The notes: generated by a model from the sequence alone, not told the origin. Positions 13,263 through 26,119 are shown, numbered from the stretch's first letter. The stretch: 64,000 bases of DNA from Sipunculus nudus (GCA_026874595.1 CM049309.1:21238033-21302032); one strand, 5' to 3'. Numbers and translations: made by a program.

Positions 13263-15028
13263 ATATCCCAGAGTGGAATTAGGCAAATGAAGTATATGCT
13301 CCCGAGGCAGCGGAAATCTTGCGCTTCTAAAGAAGCAACTGATTTTCACGCTGTTAGCTTTGACCGTTTATGATATATTTAGACACCAGATGGCGGTTCG
13401 TTGTCGGCTGAAATAAACGTGCGTATGATGTGACAAGCAGCCAATCAGATGCCAATAAACAAACACTCGAAGCATCCTGGCTCTGCCCATTGCTGCGCTT
13501 CAAGCGTCGCTTGATGAGTTTCTGGTCGAATTTAAATTACTCCCTCTGCATTCTCGCATCGACGACAGATTCGATTAAGACATTATGACTGTGTTAGCGT
13601 AGCCATGTATCTGTTGTCTGCAGAACTGAAACGAGCCAGCGAGGTGTGCACGCAGCCTTTGTTGTTACATTTTGTTTGAATTACAGCTCACCGGCCGAGC
13701 ATCCTATGTGCCCAAGGCCCTAAGCAAACCACGTCAGGGGCAATTCTTTCTGAGCCTGTGGCCTGTTGAGACGGTTACGCGGGGCTATGAGCTGTCACTC
13801 AAAAGGATATAAACATGATTGGCTCCGTGTATTCTTCGCTTGGATTTGTCTTCCAGCACAAGGTCTCATCTGATTGGACAAAAATACAGTGCTCCCCTCT
13901 GGTGTAGCAATTCAGGATACGAGGTCATAACAAACAGTGCCTTACGATATAGGTAGTAGCCCTATAGGTAAAGTGCTGTGTAAAGAGCGTAAATGAAGTA
14001 TAATTTTATATTGATCCTGGTACTGACAAATTGACATGACATGATCCTAATTATAACGTTAAATGTCCGATACTATTAGTCATGTATAAGATACATGACT
14101 TCATGCCAGTTTAGTGTCAGGGTTCTATGAGTGGATCCTCTTTGTCACATCTCCATAGAGGTTGATTCTATTCAAAATAGATTTTGAGTATGATTCTGTG
14201 CAAAGTGCAGGGAGTTATTGTGACTTAAGTCCACTGAAACACTGTTGGCTGTCATGCACTCTGACGTACAGTTGAAACATCACAGGTAAATTGATTATGA
14301 TACAAATAAATATCCAAGCGTAATATATGGAAAAGCACACAAATATGCTTTTATTCCATATGCGTCATAAAATAAGATTTCATAGGAAATTACAGTCAGG
14401 AATGCTGCAATTGTCGTCAAGAATCTGTCCGCGAGGCATTCAAGACAACTGCTGAGAAGCGACCCCATTTGGCTGTTCCGTTAACCATTCAGTGTGTACC
14501 AAATGGTTGAATTATTTGATCAGATTATGGGGGCTGAGGCATTAAACAGAAAAAAGCTTAGTACCCTTCACCGGCCCTGCTTGAACATTAGGTAAAACTT
14601 TTCTCTTTGCTTAAAACCGATTCGACTTGAGTTGATCCAACACAGAAATCTTCCAGCTTAACCGACCTTGTAAGAAATGGCATGTGACATTAGTTAGAGA
14701 CAATTTTCTAAGGAATGTGATGGCGCTTTTTATCTCTGGCTACTCAAGAATAATAATGGGAGCCTGGTTTCGGGGCGCATTAAAAAGTGCTTCTAAAAAG
14801 AAAATATGGGGCGCGATGGGGCCAAAAGTCAGATGCCGTGATTATATATTTCTTAAAGAACCATATAAAACAATAAAATTCGTACCAATATATACAAGTA
14901 ATAAATTTTTACAGGAAAAGCCAAAATGAGGATTTTTTTTACACAAAAAAAATGGGGTCCGGTAAATCTTTGGAGATCTGGCAGATCTTCTGTGCTGCCA
15001 GACCCAAATGTCCAGTGACAATTTTCGG
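13263..15028. other. Interior of outer TIR element, no coding content recognised
   Basis: Between the nested element and the right TIR the sequence is mixed, with a CpG-containing patch around 13380-13800. I see no transposase motif and no host exon. Confidence 0.4.
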
Positions 15029-15049
15029 CAAATTCGAGCCCTGAAAAGC

Positions 15050-15410
15050 CTGTTTCCCTGCTGATTTTCCTACACTCATTTCACCTACTCTGACATGAAC
15101 TATCAGTGAATATCAGAAGTCTCCTGATTTGGGAATTGAACCTACAATCTCTAGACCAGGAGCGCTACAAGCTCCCAGCTGAACCATGAAGACAAGATAC
15201 CAATGGAGGTGATTTTTGTTTATAGATAGCGCCAAGTGAAGCACCATCTATCCTGTAAATTGGGAACTATTTTGTATTTAAACAGCTGGATTTGGCATAA
15301 GGTGGGGGCTACAACTCCCGCTCATGTTGGGAACCCAGGTTCCCACTCTGACTCCTCCTCCTTTTTAATAGTGAACTTCAGGTATGAGCAAAATGAAATA
15401 CGAGAATTTC
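15050..15410 (-). mobile_element. tRNA-related SINE-like repeat, copy 2 (inverted)
   Basis: On the minus strand this copy reads like 9060-9437. Its tRNA-like signals are better: A-box TGGTTCAGCTGG at 15186-15175 and B-box GGTTCAATTCC at 15142-15132, ~33 bp apart, normal for a pol III internal promoter. It begins almost directly outside the right TIR of the 9607-15043 element. Confidence 0.68.
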
Positions 15411-15959
15411 TTATGAAATTATGATGTACAGGAGTGATTATGGAATAGGTGGCTACCATTAAAACTAAAATTTATATATATGAATGGAGTAGTTTTCATA
15501 CGCAGAGTTTCATGGGGACAGAATAAAAAGTGGGGGTTATTTATTTAATAAAAATTTTTTTAAATATATAAAAGTGTATTAAAATATAAAAAAAGTCATG
15601 TATGTACTCATTCAAGCTGTACACTATTCTCTGTCGCTGCATCTCTCCATGTTGCTATCTGTTATGAATCTAAAACAGAGAAGATAACAGGAATTATTAA
15701 TAAACATACATAATGATTAACATTGGTATTAACAGGATATGATCCAGTGACCTTCCTGTTTTGAGTCTGAGGTATAACTGTGATGCCATCAGTGTGCTCT
15801 TAACAACAGTTCCTTATAGGATCAACTGGACATGGCACCACCTGTTATTGTTATGTAATAATCAGCGATGATTTTGTGGTCTGGTCATAGGAAAGAGTCA
15901 AATTAAGTTCTGGATTACAGGTCTTTGAAGATATTGACTCAGGATATAAGAATTTCAAA
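15411..15959. other. Non-coding stretch between SINE and tandem repeat
   Basis: AT-rich, with no coding exon recognised. A decayed GGCACCACC form of the GGTGGCGCCACC motif occurs near 15835. Confidence 0.4.
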
Positions 15960-16420
15960 AGACAAGTGGTGCCCTACAGTGATCACTGTGTCAGTCCTTC
16001 TGTCCTTCTGTCCGTCTGTCAATGAAGCTTTCTTTCACCTGAGATATCTCAACAACAAAATATTTGATCTTTCAATAGTTAACAGGGATGATTGGTACCT
16101 ATGAGGGCTCCAGACCTTTTGAATGACAGACCCATTGGAATTCCAATATGGTCGCCACAGAGTATTTGGTGAATTTATTTAGCGCACAATATTCAACAAG
16201 AACATGCTTGAGCTTTCCCTAATTCACTAGGATGATTGGCACCTATGAGGGCTCCAGATCTATTGAATTACAGCCCTGTCAGAATTTCAGTATGGCCACC
16301 ATAGTCCAATCGGTGATTTTCTTTTTCGTGCGTTATCTCAACAAGAACTTGCTTCAGCTTTCTCAAATTCACTGGGATGATTAGCACCTAGGTGGGCTCT
16401 AGACTTATCAAATTGTTTTA
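15960..16420. repeat. Degenerate ~145-bp tandem repeat (~3 copies)
   Basis: The phrase GGATGATTGGCACCTATGAG, with variants, recurs near 16086, 16231 and 16376. AACAAGAACNTGCTT and a TATGG(T/C)C segment occur between occurrences. The left edge carries a CTGTCCTTCTGTCCGTCTGT run shared in style with other dispersed repeats here. Confidence 0.7.
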
Positions 16421-16879
16421 TAAATCCTGTATCACTCCTACCCTTTCAATAAAAAAAACAGGTAATTTGTAGAGACCTTGTCTGTTTGTTCTTCACACCT
16501 GAACAGCACTATTTCTTCATAAGCCTTTCTTACTACAGTTTTCAAGTAACATCCAAATACACCATTTCTCTCACTGTGGGGCCCTCTAAGGACTGTGGTC
16601 CACTTACATCTAGTTATAAAATATATTATTTTTACATTTGTTTAAATGTAGCTACTAATGTAGCCTACTGTGAACAGTACTGAGTTTCCAAGAAGCAGAA
16701 TTCGGTTGCACCTTATTTGAACCCAGAAAACACTAGTGCAAGGGATGACATCTGAATGAATACCTGCTGTATGAAGGGTTCAGTTAGTGTTAAATTTGAG
16801 ACTGATGTTCACAATTTTTGACAGGATCATTGCTATCGTACCATTTAATTTTTAATTGACTGGTTATCCATTTTTCTAG

Positions 16880-19800
16880 GGAGAACGTAAGGGAACAAAC
16901 AAATACTACCCACCTGATTTTGACCCACAAAGACATCGGAATCTTGCTGGATACACGGGTCAGCATCCCCTCAGAGAGCGGGCGAGGAAACTAAAGCAGG
17001 GCATCCTCATCATCAGGTAGGTATTGTATGGCCAAAAAAAAGTTAAGTTTAGTTCTCAGGCACTTTTTTTTATAAATAAATGTGGGCAGGCTGATTTTTA
17101 TTTTAAATTTTTTTGTATGTTTCGATAAAAATGTCAAATGATAAGGAAAAGCATGATAATAACATATTTATTTTGCTAAAGAAGTAAAAGTACTACATAG
17201 CAAATGAAATTTTATCACAATTGTATGATTTTATCTCTTTGAAAGAAATGTCAGAGCGGCTGGAGCTCAAAATTGATAAATTGATAAAAAAATCAAAATA
17301 AAAATTATTGATGATTTGGTTTAAGATTGACCTGGGCAGTGCCTGAGAACCATACCCTTTATTTTTTTGGTGTAACAAAGTGATTTTGTGTGTGTTTACA
17401 TTATGAGAGAGACAAAAGACAAGAATTGGTAGACACTTCCTTTTTATTCCAGATCAATTCACCGTGTTGTTACTGTGAAGGGTGTCACTCAGTCTCTGTG
17501 CTGTCTGCTTGGGCACACACACTACAAGAGTTGTGATACAGAGTTGTCTCATGACATATGAGAGAAATATATCCATTGTTCTACATTTCATCATAATTGC
17601 TGTTCCTTATTGGATGACTTAGTCAAAATTACGTCAGAGTTTGGCGTGTTCTTTTAATGTTTTCAATATTTTCATTGGACCAACATTTTCTGGAACAACC
17701 AATGTCTGACTCCACATGGAACTTTACATATGAAGCAAATTTCCTTACCTATGATGTCACTGTAATAATCAATTTGTCTGAACTCTCAGTTTAGTTTTTC
17801 TGACAGACCTGGGTAAGCTGTAATTGTTTTTTGTTGGAATTAATATGATTTTAAGCTCAACATGTAATGTTCAGTGATCCATCAATTTCCCTGACATATC
17901 CATGAACGGTACATATAAATTGTACAGAGCTTTAAAACAGAATCCTGTAAAACTATTTGTAATGTATTTGTTTTACTAATAATATTGAAGTAACCACTTC
18001 ATAAAAGTATCACTCTCAGTTAGAGGACTATCAAAGTAAAGCAGAGCTTTGTGATTATCAGGCTGTTATTATGGGGAACACAAAGGTTTAAAAAGATGGC
18101 AAGGAAAATAGCACCAGGCGACCTGATGATCTGACATCAATCTGAGGATAACTTTCACTTTTTGATCACTTTGTAAATTTATAGATGTTAACAGATGGTA
18201 ATAGGTGTTACAATCAAAGGAGGCTTGTTTGTCAGATTTGGTTTATTTATATTTGTTTAGAGGATTGGTCATAATAATAATCTCTTGATGTACATTGAAG
18301 TCAGGTGACTGCTGTTTAATGTGTTTAAAAAGAGACACAATTACTGCCATTGGTAGTGTGATACCCTTCCAGGTCTTTCAAAGTTGTATTTGTCTGTATA
18401 GATGTATACAGATGTATACAGGCATGCAACAGGATTCATGGCCATAATAACGAGAGAGTCTACTTTAAATGGAAACATACACTTTTAGTGTAATAATTAG
18501 TTGAAATGTGCTCAAGAGGAGAAGCTTGCTGTAATTTATTTATTAAATTTCATTTGTTGTGTGTTTCCTTTTATAGATTTGAGATGCCCTATAATATCTG
18601 GTGTGATGGCTGTAAAAACCACATAGGAATGGGTGTCCGCTACAATGCAGAAAAATCCAAAGTGGGCATGTACTACACTACACCAATCTACAAGTTCCGC
18701 ATGAAGTGTCACCTTTGTGATAATTATATTGAGATGAAGACTGACCCAGCTGTAAGTACATTTTGTTTAAATTCACATGAATGCTTGTATAGATAATCTG
18801 AATTTAAACAGCAATATCAAAGCCCATAGTCAGTATTAAATGTGGTAATGTGTGGCTTCCCAAACAGGAAGTTTTTCTGTTGTGATATTTTTTTTGCCTT
18901 GACAGTGATTGGCATTACAAAAACAGCACTTAAACTAGTAAATACAAAATGTTTTTTTTTTATTCTGTAAATGTGATTGCATGTTTCCCTGGGATATTTA
19001 ATATATTTTAATAATTTTTAAAATCAATATAATTGTGCATTTATCATGTATATTTTTCAGTGTGTGACCTTTTATTCATATCTCAGGTTTCCTGCATAAC
19101 ACAAATATAAGCAATATTATAAATTGCTAATTGTTATTCCTGGATTATTATATGGATTTACCAAGTTTTGTTTAGTTCCAAGTTAATTAAATATATAGAA
19201 TTTTACTGTTTTGAATTGTGAAGCAAATTTTGCACATACGTATGCACCTGTATTTGAAGCTGACATTTCATGACTTTATATATATTCAGTGATTTTTTTT
19301 TATAAAAAAAAAAAGAAAAAATATTTTTTTGTAAAACATTGATATTTGACCAGCCACAGTTACTCGTGATTTTTTTTTACAGAACTGTGAATATGTCATT
19401 ATATCTGGAGCCAGACGGAAAGAACAGCGGTGGGACCCAAAAGATAATGAACAGATTGTAACAGATGGTAAGTGCATGTTTAATTTACAAGTCGTGAACA
19501 GCATGTCACTGAGACCTTATGGTATTAAAAATAGATTCCTTATACACAACAGCATGTCACTGAGACCTTATGGTATTAAAAATAGATTCCTTATACACAA
19601 CAGCATGTCACTGAGACCTTATGGTATTAAAAATAGATTCCTTATACACAACAGCATGTCACTGAGACCTTATGGTATTAAAAATAGATTCCTTATACAC
19701 AACAGCATGTCACTGAGACCTTATGGTATTAAAAATAGATTCCTTATACACAACAGCATGTCACTGAGACCTTATGGTATTAAAAATAGATTCCTTATAC

Positions 19801-22800
19801 ACAACAGCATGTCACTGAGACCTTATGGAATTAAAAATAGATTCCTTATACACAACAGCATGTCACTGAAACCTTATGGTATTAAAAATAGATTCCTTAT
19901 ACACAACAGCATGTCACTGAGACCTTATGGTATTAAAAATAGATTCCTTATACACAACAGCATGTCACTGAGACCTTATGGTATTAAAAATAGATTCCTT
20001 ATACACAACAGCATGTCACTGAGACCTTATGGTATTAAAAATAGATTCCTTATACACAACAGCATGTCACTGAGACCTTATGGTATTAAAAATAGATTCC
20101 TTATACACAACAGCATGTCACTGAGACCTTATGGTATTAAAAATCGATTCCTTATACACAACAGCATGTCACTGAGACCTTATGGTATTAAAAATAGATT
20201 CCTTATACACAACAGCATGTCACTGAGACCTTATGGTATTAAAAATAGATTCCTTATACACAACAGCATGTCACTGAGACCTTATGGTATTAAAAATAGA
20301 TTCCTTATACACAACAGCATGTCACTGAGACCTTATGGTATTAAAAATAGATTCCTTATACACAACAGCATGTCACTGAGACCTTATGGAATTAAAAATA
20401 GATTCCTTATACACAACAGCATGTCACTGAAACCTTATGGTATTAAAAATAGATTCCTTATACACAACAGCATGTCACTGAGACCTTATGGTATTAAAAA
20501 TAGATTCCTTATACACAACAGCATGTCACTGAGACCTTATGGTATTAAAAATAGATTCCTTATACACAACAGCATGTCACTGAGACCTTATGGTATTAAA
20601 AATAGATTCCTTATACACAACAGCATGTCACTGAGACCTTATGGTATTAAAATAGATTCATTATACACAACAGCATGTCACTGAGACCTTATGGTATTAA
20701 AAATAGATTCCTTATACACAACAGCATGTCACTGAGACCTTATGGTATTAAAAATAGATTCCTTATACACAACAGCATGTCACTGAGACCTTATGGAATT
20801 AAAAATAGATTCCTTATAGATAAGTTTCTAGTTTACAGGAATAATATACATCAAAACAGTTTGCACAAAATTAATAAAAAATAATGTGGCATATGTGTAA
20901 AAAAATGTGCATCCCAAGAGGTTCACCATAAAACCTTTATGTTTTTGTAAGCTGAATACCCTTCTTGTGTAGAGGACACAAGTTAATGTAACTGTTAAAA
21001 TCAGGTTAAATCATTTGCAAATAAAACCTGCTTATGTTGAACATTGAATATGTTGAACCTAACTTGTCAGTTTAGTTCAAAACAAAATTTTGAGAAGTTG
21101 TTTTCAAAGTGTAACTGCTCAGGACTGCATAAAGGTACCACTACATCTCCCCTTATCAATCTTTCAGAAGTTTGTGAGCTGTACCTAAAAAGGAATGTAT
21201 GTCAAAAAGGAATGCATGTCATATTTCTTTATATTTTAGACAAAGCAGACATAAAGAAAATGGCCACTGATGCCATGTTCAAATTGGAACATGGTATTAA
21301 TGATAAACAAAAGGTCCAGGTGGCAGCACCAACCATTGCTGAACTGACACGCTCACAACTTGAGAGGAAGGATGATTACATGCTTAACAGCCAAGCCAGG
21401 GCTGCATTTAGGGTAGGCCACCTTTTTCAAATATATGTTGTGGTTGGCTTCATATAAGAGAGGTTAAAAATTCTCAACTTTTGCTGTTTCATCGTTTCAG
21501 GAGAGTTTCATTTTTGCGATCTCACAATACAATATCTACGCAAAGTATGTCCATTATTGTATAAATTTATTACATTAAATAATGTGTGCAAAGTCTAAAC
21601 AATTTGACAGGGGCCCAAGTGAACATCAGATGAGTTGAATTTCATGTTTATTATTGGCAGATAATTTTAAAGGTCTGACATTGTTTATGAAAGCAATCTT
21701 TTTCCTTTTGACTTGCTTTCAACAATGAAGCCTTTTATTCATGAAGGTTTTGTTTTCGCCATAATTTTATTTTCATTGATATCTTGAATTTGAAACCCTT
21801 GTGTATATATATATAATTTTGCAGATCTTTGAAACTGTTGATATTAGACTTATTGAGAAGGTTATCTGTATGGTTCAGGTGGAAAATGATAATTGAATTG
21901 ATAATTATGTTCTGGTTCCTGGAGGTAGAGCAAAGCTTTTTATGAGTGTTTCGGTCCAGGGCTGAAGTAACAAGTCCAGCCCCTCTCAGAATGTCTCTTA
22001 AAAAATCAAGAGAAAACCACAGAGATAAGCTGTTATACCATAGCAGCAGGTTTATTACCTCTTTTACACACCAGCTGTGCCAAAAAAGTATGCAGAAACC
22101 AGTTTGGTGCTTTCATATAGCAAAAAAACCAAAGCCCAGGTGGGAAGTGCACATGACACTATTCCTTCCAAACCCAGGGGTCATTTGAAACAGAAGACTA
22201 CATGAGTGACCTCACATCAAGACATGAAAGAAGGGGTTACACTCAATTTGGCCAAAACAGACATGGTAGTCTGGGTTACACTCAGGTTGGCCATAACAGA
22301 GTTAGTTAATATTTTATTGCAGTTTGAAAGCTCAATCCACATTGAAAAGGGATTCAATTCCCATTCAAATTAGAACAGAATGAGGAGCACAGATTGCATA
22401 CATATTTATTTGATTGCCATTTGAAGTTGAACACCCAGTGCAGATTGAATGTTGTTTAAAAACAGTTTGAAACTGTTTTTGCATTTGCTGTGTGAAAGGG
22501 GTTCACAACCTTTCTATCATTCTGCCCTGTTCATATGAAACCTGAAATCCTGAAGGCTCAGCACTGGCACATTATACTTTAATCATTTTCTCTTCATCCT
22601 CAGCCATCTGTAGGCCCAGACCTATCCTCTAAATTAAGCTTGTACTTACGGTTTCCTGTGAGTTTAGTAAATGAAAGAAGAACCTTATTTAAAATATGAG
22701 GCCATTGAAATATCTATTGAAATCACTTTTATATTACTGTCATATTGCAAACATGAATACAATTTTTCAGGTTTCAATCTTTGCAAAATATAAATTCCTT

Positions 22801-25800
22801 CTTTCTCACATGTTCAACTTTAAACTTTGAAACAAATCTTGGTGGATGGCAGTAAAATAAAAAAGCCATCTATCCCAAACTTATTCAGCAGTTGTAAAAT
22901 TTGGGTCAGAAGTACACGTATAAGCAGATCTTCATAGATTCATAACTTTTTAAATGAAAATATTTTGAGAAACACCCGGGATATTGTGGTATTGCTGTCC
23001 TTGACTACAAACATAACAAACAAAAGACATGCCCCCCCCCCCCCCCTTGATGTACGTTGATTTACTGACACTTTTCAGGGAAAAGGCAAGTGGAGTGACG
23101 TCATTGACCTTTGTGATGTCATGACTCACAATCCAAAGATGGCCATATCATCACATGCTATGTACTAGTGTAAACATATGTGCTATAAGTCCCCATACAA
23201 CACTCATTCTGGAGTTATTTATGCTTGGATTAACACCAAATTGAAATTCTTGGACATTTGTAAGATACAAAATTTCAATAACATTAATGATACAGTCTCC
23301 AGATATTGTGCTGATACACACACAGAATTGAGTGAAAACAATAACATTCGCTTCACACAGGTTAAATATGAAGGATCCAGATATTCTGAGTTCATGCCCA
23401 TGTGTTTGTACATTGAAATCCAAATGATAGTGTTTTAGATTTGCTCTGAGGTCCTAACAACTTGTTATGGCCTGTGCATATACAACCTGTTATTGAGAGA
23501 ACTCGGTCATAACACATTAATGTTATTGTAAAGCCACCTTCATTTACATGCAAAAGAGAGTGCAACCATCAGGCTCTGCACCTATCTTTCAGATTAAAGG
23601 ATTACATTACCTTTGTTTCTTTAACCTGAATGTTAAAGGTACCTTCCCTGTGAGCAGGATATCTAAAAAATTCTTAATTGGTTGTAATAAAATACATTTT
23701 GTGACAATTATGATTATTTTGAAAATGTCATACAGAAAAAACACAAATGCAAAAAAAGGCTGTCAAAAAGGGGTTATATTGCATGGATCTGGATCCAGAT
23801 TAGCATACTTAATCCACCTATCCACCCAAAAAGAAATTTTTTTTTCTCCTTTCATCTATGACCCATTTTTCTCAGAACACGCACAAACATGTGGATCAAA
23901 TTACCCAGTGCCATCTTCATATGTTGGGGTAATTTATTTCATTGCTTTATTTGTTCAATATATATTATACCTTTAATATGATTTAATTTTTAAAGTGTAC
24001 AATGCAGAAGGATAGAGTATATGTTAGAAATCTTTGACACGTACAAAGAGTATGAATACATGCAAAAAGAGCCTGCAACATTATATAAATGTCTAGTTCA
24101 ACACGTCTGTCCATTTATTACAGGAAGAGAAACAGAAACTACACCTGGCTGCTGAATCTGATGCAGAGCTTCTGAAGAAAGCATCCCTGGATATAAAGCT
24201 GGTGAAGGAACATCAGGATGATGTCAGGATGGCTCAGCTTATCAAGTACAGCACTGTGGCATGTAAGTAGTTCTTCCTACAAATTAATACCAGGCACTGT
24301 CCAGGTCCAGACTATAAGTCAACTGAGGTATAGTGATGGTCCTTTGTTCGTCATCTGACTGTCTATTAAAATTAAACTGGCACGTTTTGAAACTGTTGGA
24401 CCTATGAATCCAAAATTATGCATACAGCCAGATGTCCCCAAAATCTCCTACCAAACCAAAAGCTTGGTCACTTTGACTTTGTTTTTTCAAGATATTTAGG
24501 AAAAAACCTCCATTTTTCCATTAAAAACTATTTTTACACTTGAATTCTGCCCTCTATGAAAACCACTGGTCATGTTTTGTTCATATTTGGCATTTGACAG
24601 TGTAACCAAATGTCCAATAATTCAAGTGCCGGAGTTCCTCCGTTGTCAGTTTCGTATAGTAAAACTAAATAACAGTTCCCAAGAATATTTGTTATATAGA
24701 CATGTAGACCTTTAATTGTGATTAATTGGTTGTTGTTTGGCACTTAAAATTGATCGGAAGCAACTCTAATAACAATACTAGTTATCACTGAATATCAAGA
24801 GTTTGTGTTGATCAGTTTCATATAAATTGAAATGTGGAGACAATCATGTAATGACATTGAAGAATGAGATAATGGCACCAAAAACCAATGATCTTTTGTA
24901 AGTATTCTTATTGTGTTGAATGTGACACTATGTTAAACATGTTGGATGGTAATATTAATATCCAGAATCAGTATATTCTAGTCAGTCTCTACTCTATGTT
25001 TTGTGGTTGATTTCTGGTTCATAATCATTTTAGAGTTACTTTTATGTATGTTGTAATGTCTTGACCAAGCAAACAGTATATGTTGTAACATTTGGTTAAA
25101 AATCTCTTTAATTCTAATTTCAGCACTGAAAGAGAAAGAAAAGATGAAGCGTCACAACATTGATAACCAGTCCATCTTCAGCACTCAGGAAGACTCTGTG
25201 TCTGACACGCCCAGCAGCTCCAGCAGTGATGGATTACAGTCATCAAAGGATAAAAAGATGAACATGATCAACCTCCAGAAAAAGCTGCATTTAAACCAAA
25301 CTCAGCCAAGTCCTTTCTCAAAAGGACTGCAGAAGAGGACAATGGCCTCAGGGGGCAGTAAAACATTATCAGCAAAATCATTAGGAATAGTGCATAAATC
25401 TGTGAACAGGTCAGAGACTGAAACAAGAAGTAGTGCTAATAACAAGCGTGAGTCAACCAAGTCATCGGCAAAAATAGAGCATAGTTCTTCAGACAAACCT
25501 GACTTTGGAAATATGTCAGAGGCAAATCAGTGTCCTGACAGCTCACAAACAGGAGAATCTGACAAACCTTCCACAGGTTGCCTAAATGCTCAGGAACCTT
25601 TAGTTGATGCCCCAGTACAAGTTACGTCATCATGCAGGGAACACAAGACCAAAGAGACAGTAGAAAACAATGCAGTTGACTCCTCCAAACTTACTGCAAG
25701 TCTTGAGGCTGACAATGCTTCTGTAATTAATGACAGGAGGCCTTCATCTTCTTGTAATGGACTTTCTTCACTAATTGGATCATACATGTCTGGAACTTCC

Positions 25801-25824
25801 AGTAGTGAAGAAGAAAGTGATTGA
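16880..25824 (+). CDS. YJU2B: YJU2B / CCDC130 splicing-associated protein (initiator exon not certain)
   Basis: YJU2B belongs to the CWC16 family of nuclear spliceosome-associated proteins. Exons are 16880..17016, 18577..18751, 19383..19467, 21240..21412, 24124..24262 and 25124..25824. All have consensus splice sites and phases that join exactly (2,0,1,0,1), giving 469 residues plus an initiator Met, against 396 in human. The start GERKGTNKYYPPDFDP is the family N-terminus. The conserved core follows: RERARKLKQGILIIR, then FEMPYNIWCDGC and MKCHLCDNYIEM, whose Cys pairs (about residues 56/59 and 91/94) are the zinc-type CxxC motifs. SGARRKEQRWD, MATDAMFKLEHG and a Lys/Glu-rich helical part come next. 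A long Ser-rich disordered tail ends SSSEEESD, like human. An in-frame TAG sits immediately before 16880, so the Met must come from an upstream exon; 8760-8762 is a weak candidate. Confidence 0.92.
17052..17350. mobile_element. MITE-like repeat, copy A (in YJU2B intron)
   Basis: Bounded by GTTCTCAGGCAC at 17052-17063 and its complement GTGCCTGAGAAC at 17339-17350. The interior aligns with the reverse complement of 59067-59352, sharing AAAATGTCAAATGATAAGG, AAAAGCATGATAA, GAAAGAAATGTC and GCTCAAAATTG. It starts only 35 nt beyond the donor at 17017. It has no coding capacity. Confidence 0.82.
19497..20819. repeat. 51-bp minisatellite, 26 units, in YJU2B intron
   Basis: A nearly perfect tandem array of a 51-bp unit starting AACAGCATGTCACTGAGACC. 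Because 51 is divisible by three and the unit has no stop in one frame, the array forms a 402-codon ORF with a 17-residue repeat (MSLRPYGIKNRFLIHNS). That ORF is not taken as a gene: the array lies between two phase-matched YJU2B exons and begins 29 nt after a donor (19468). One unit near 20650 has a 1-bp loss that breaks the frame. Variant units (GGAATT followed by CTGAAACC) recur exactly 561 bp apart. Confidence 0.95.
21413..24123 (+). other. YJU2B intron between coding exons 4 and 5 as seen here
   Basis: A 2.7-kb intron with a poly-C run near 23033-23047 and several short ORFs. The longest (142 codons at 23548-23976) has low-complexity hydrophobic composition and no family features. No additional exon is needed, because the flanking exons join in phase. 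Confidence 0.6.
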
Positions 25825-25945
25825 TCCCCTGTTTTTATTTGATTAAATTAATAATATATGTTTAATCTGCTCTTCTTTATTTATCACAAAATATCCAGAC
25901 CTAAAGATGAAACATCATGGTCCATGATAAGAGAAAGTTTGTATG

Positions 25946-25951
25946 AATAAA
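25946..25951 (+). other. Candidate YJU2B polyadenylation signal
   Basis: AATAAA about 120 nt downstream of the stop codon at 25822-25824. An earlier ATTAAA lies near 25842. The choice between them is not determinable here. Confidence 0.45.
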
Positions 25952-26119
25952 TGAGTCTACATTTGCTATAAAGATCGCTTACAAATTTGCATGACCTTTA
26001 AAAGCTTAAACTTCTACTGGCCCTCTTTTTATGATATTATACAGAAATGATATCCCCCTCCCATGGTAGTAGATGTATAATGTTTGGTCTGTTAGCGGCA
26101 ACGTCATCATCCAAAGTCG

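Larger units (their letters stand above)
9607..15043. mobile_element. Outer TIR element (5.4 kb) hosting two nested elements
   Basis: The ends are perfect 15-bp inverted repeats: CAGGGCTCGAATTTG at 9607-9621 and its reverse complement at 15029-15043. Weaker similarity continues inward (CAG-rich, GGCAG motifs). A CAGGG terminus suits hAT-type elements. However, the flanking octamers (CTCATAAT left, AAAAGCCT right) do not match, so no target-site duplication is seen. No transposase reading frame is recognisable; minus-strand ORFs of 61 and 109 codons at 9767-9952 and 10100-10429 show no catalytic motif I know. The element is non-autonomous or decayed. Confidence 0.6.

Noticed and set aside
15120-15190. 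A functional tRNA gene
   Set aside because: A- and B-box-like signals are present but no cloverleaf closes and the same sequence exists as a dispersed inverted copy, so a tRNA-related SINE fits better.
19476-20684. 402-codon ORF with a 17-residue repeat as a repetitive secreted or structural protein
   Set aside because: It lies wholly in an intron between phase-matched YJU2B exons (apart from the donor region), is pure minisatellite, and is broken by a 1-bp loss in one unit.
23548-23976. 142-codon ORF in a YJU2B intron
   Set aside because: Biased Lys/Ile/Phe composition, no domain-like features, and the surrounding exons splice cleanly without it.
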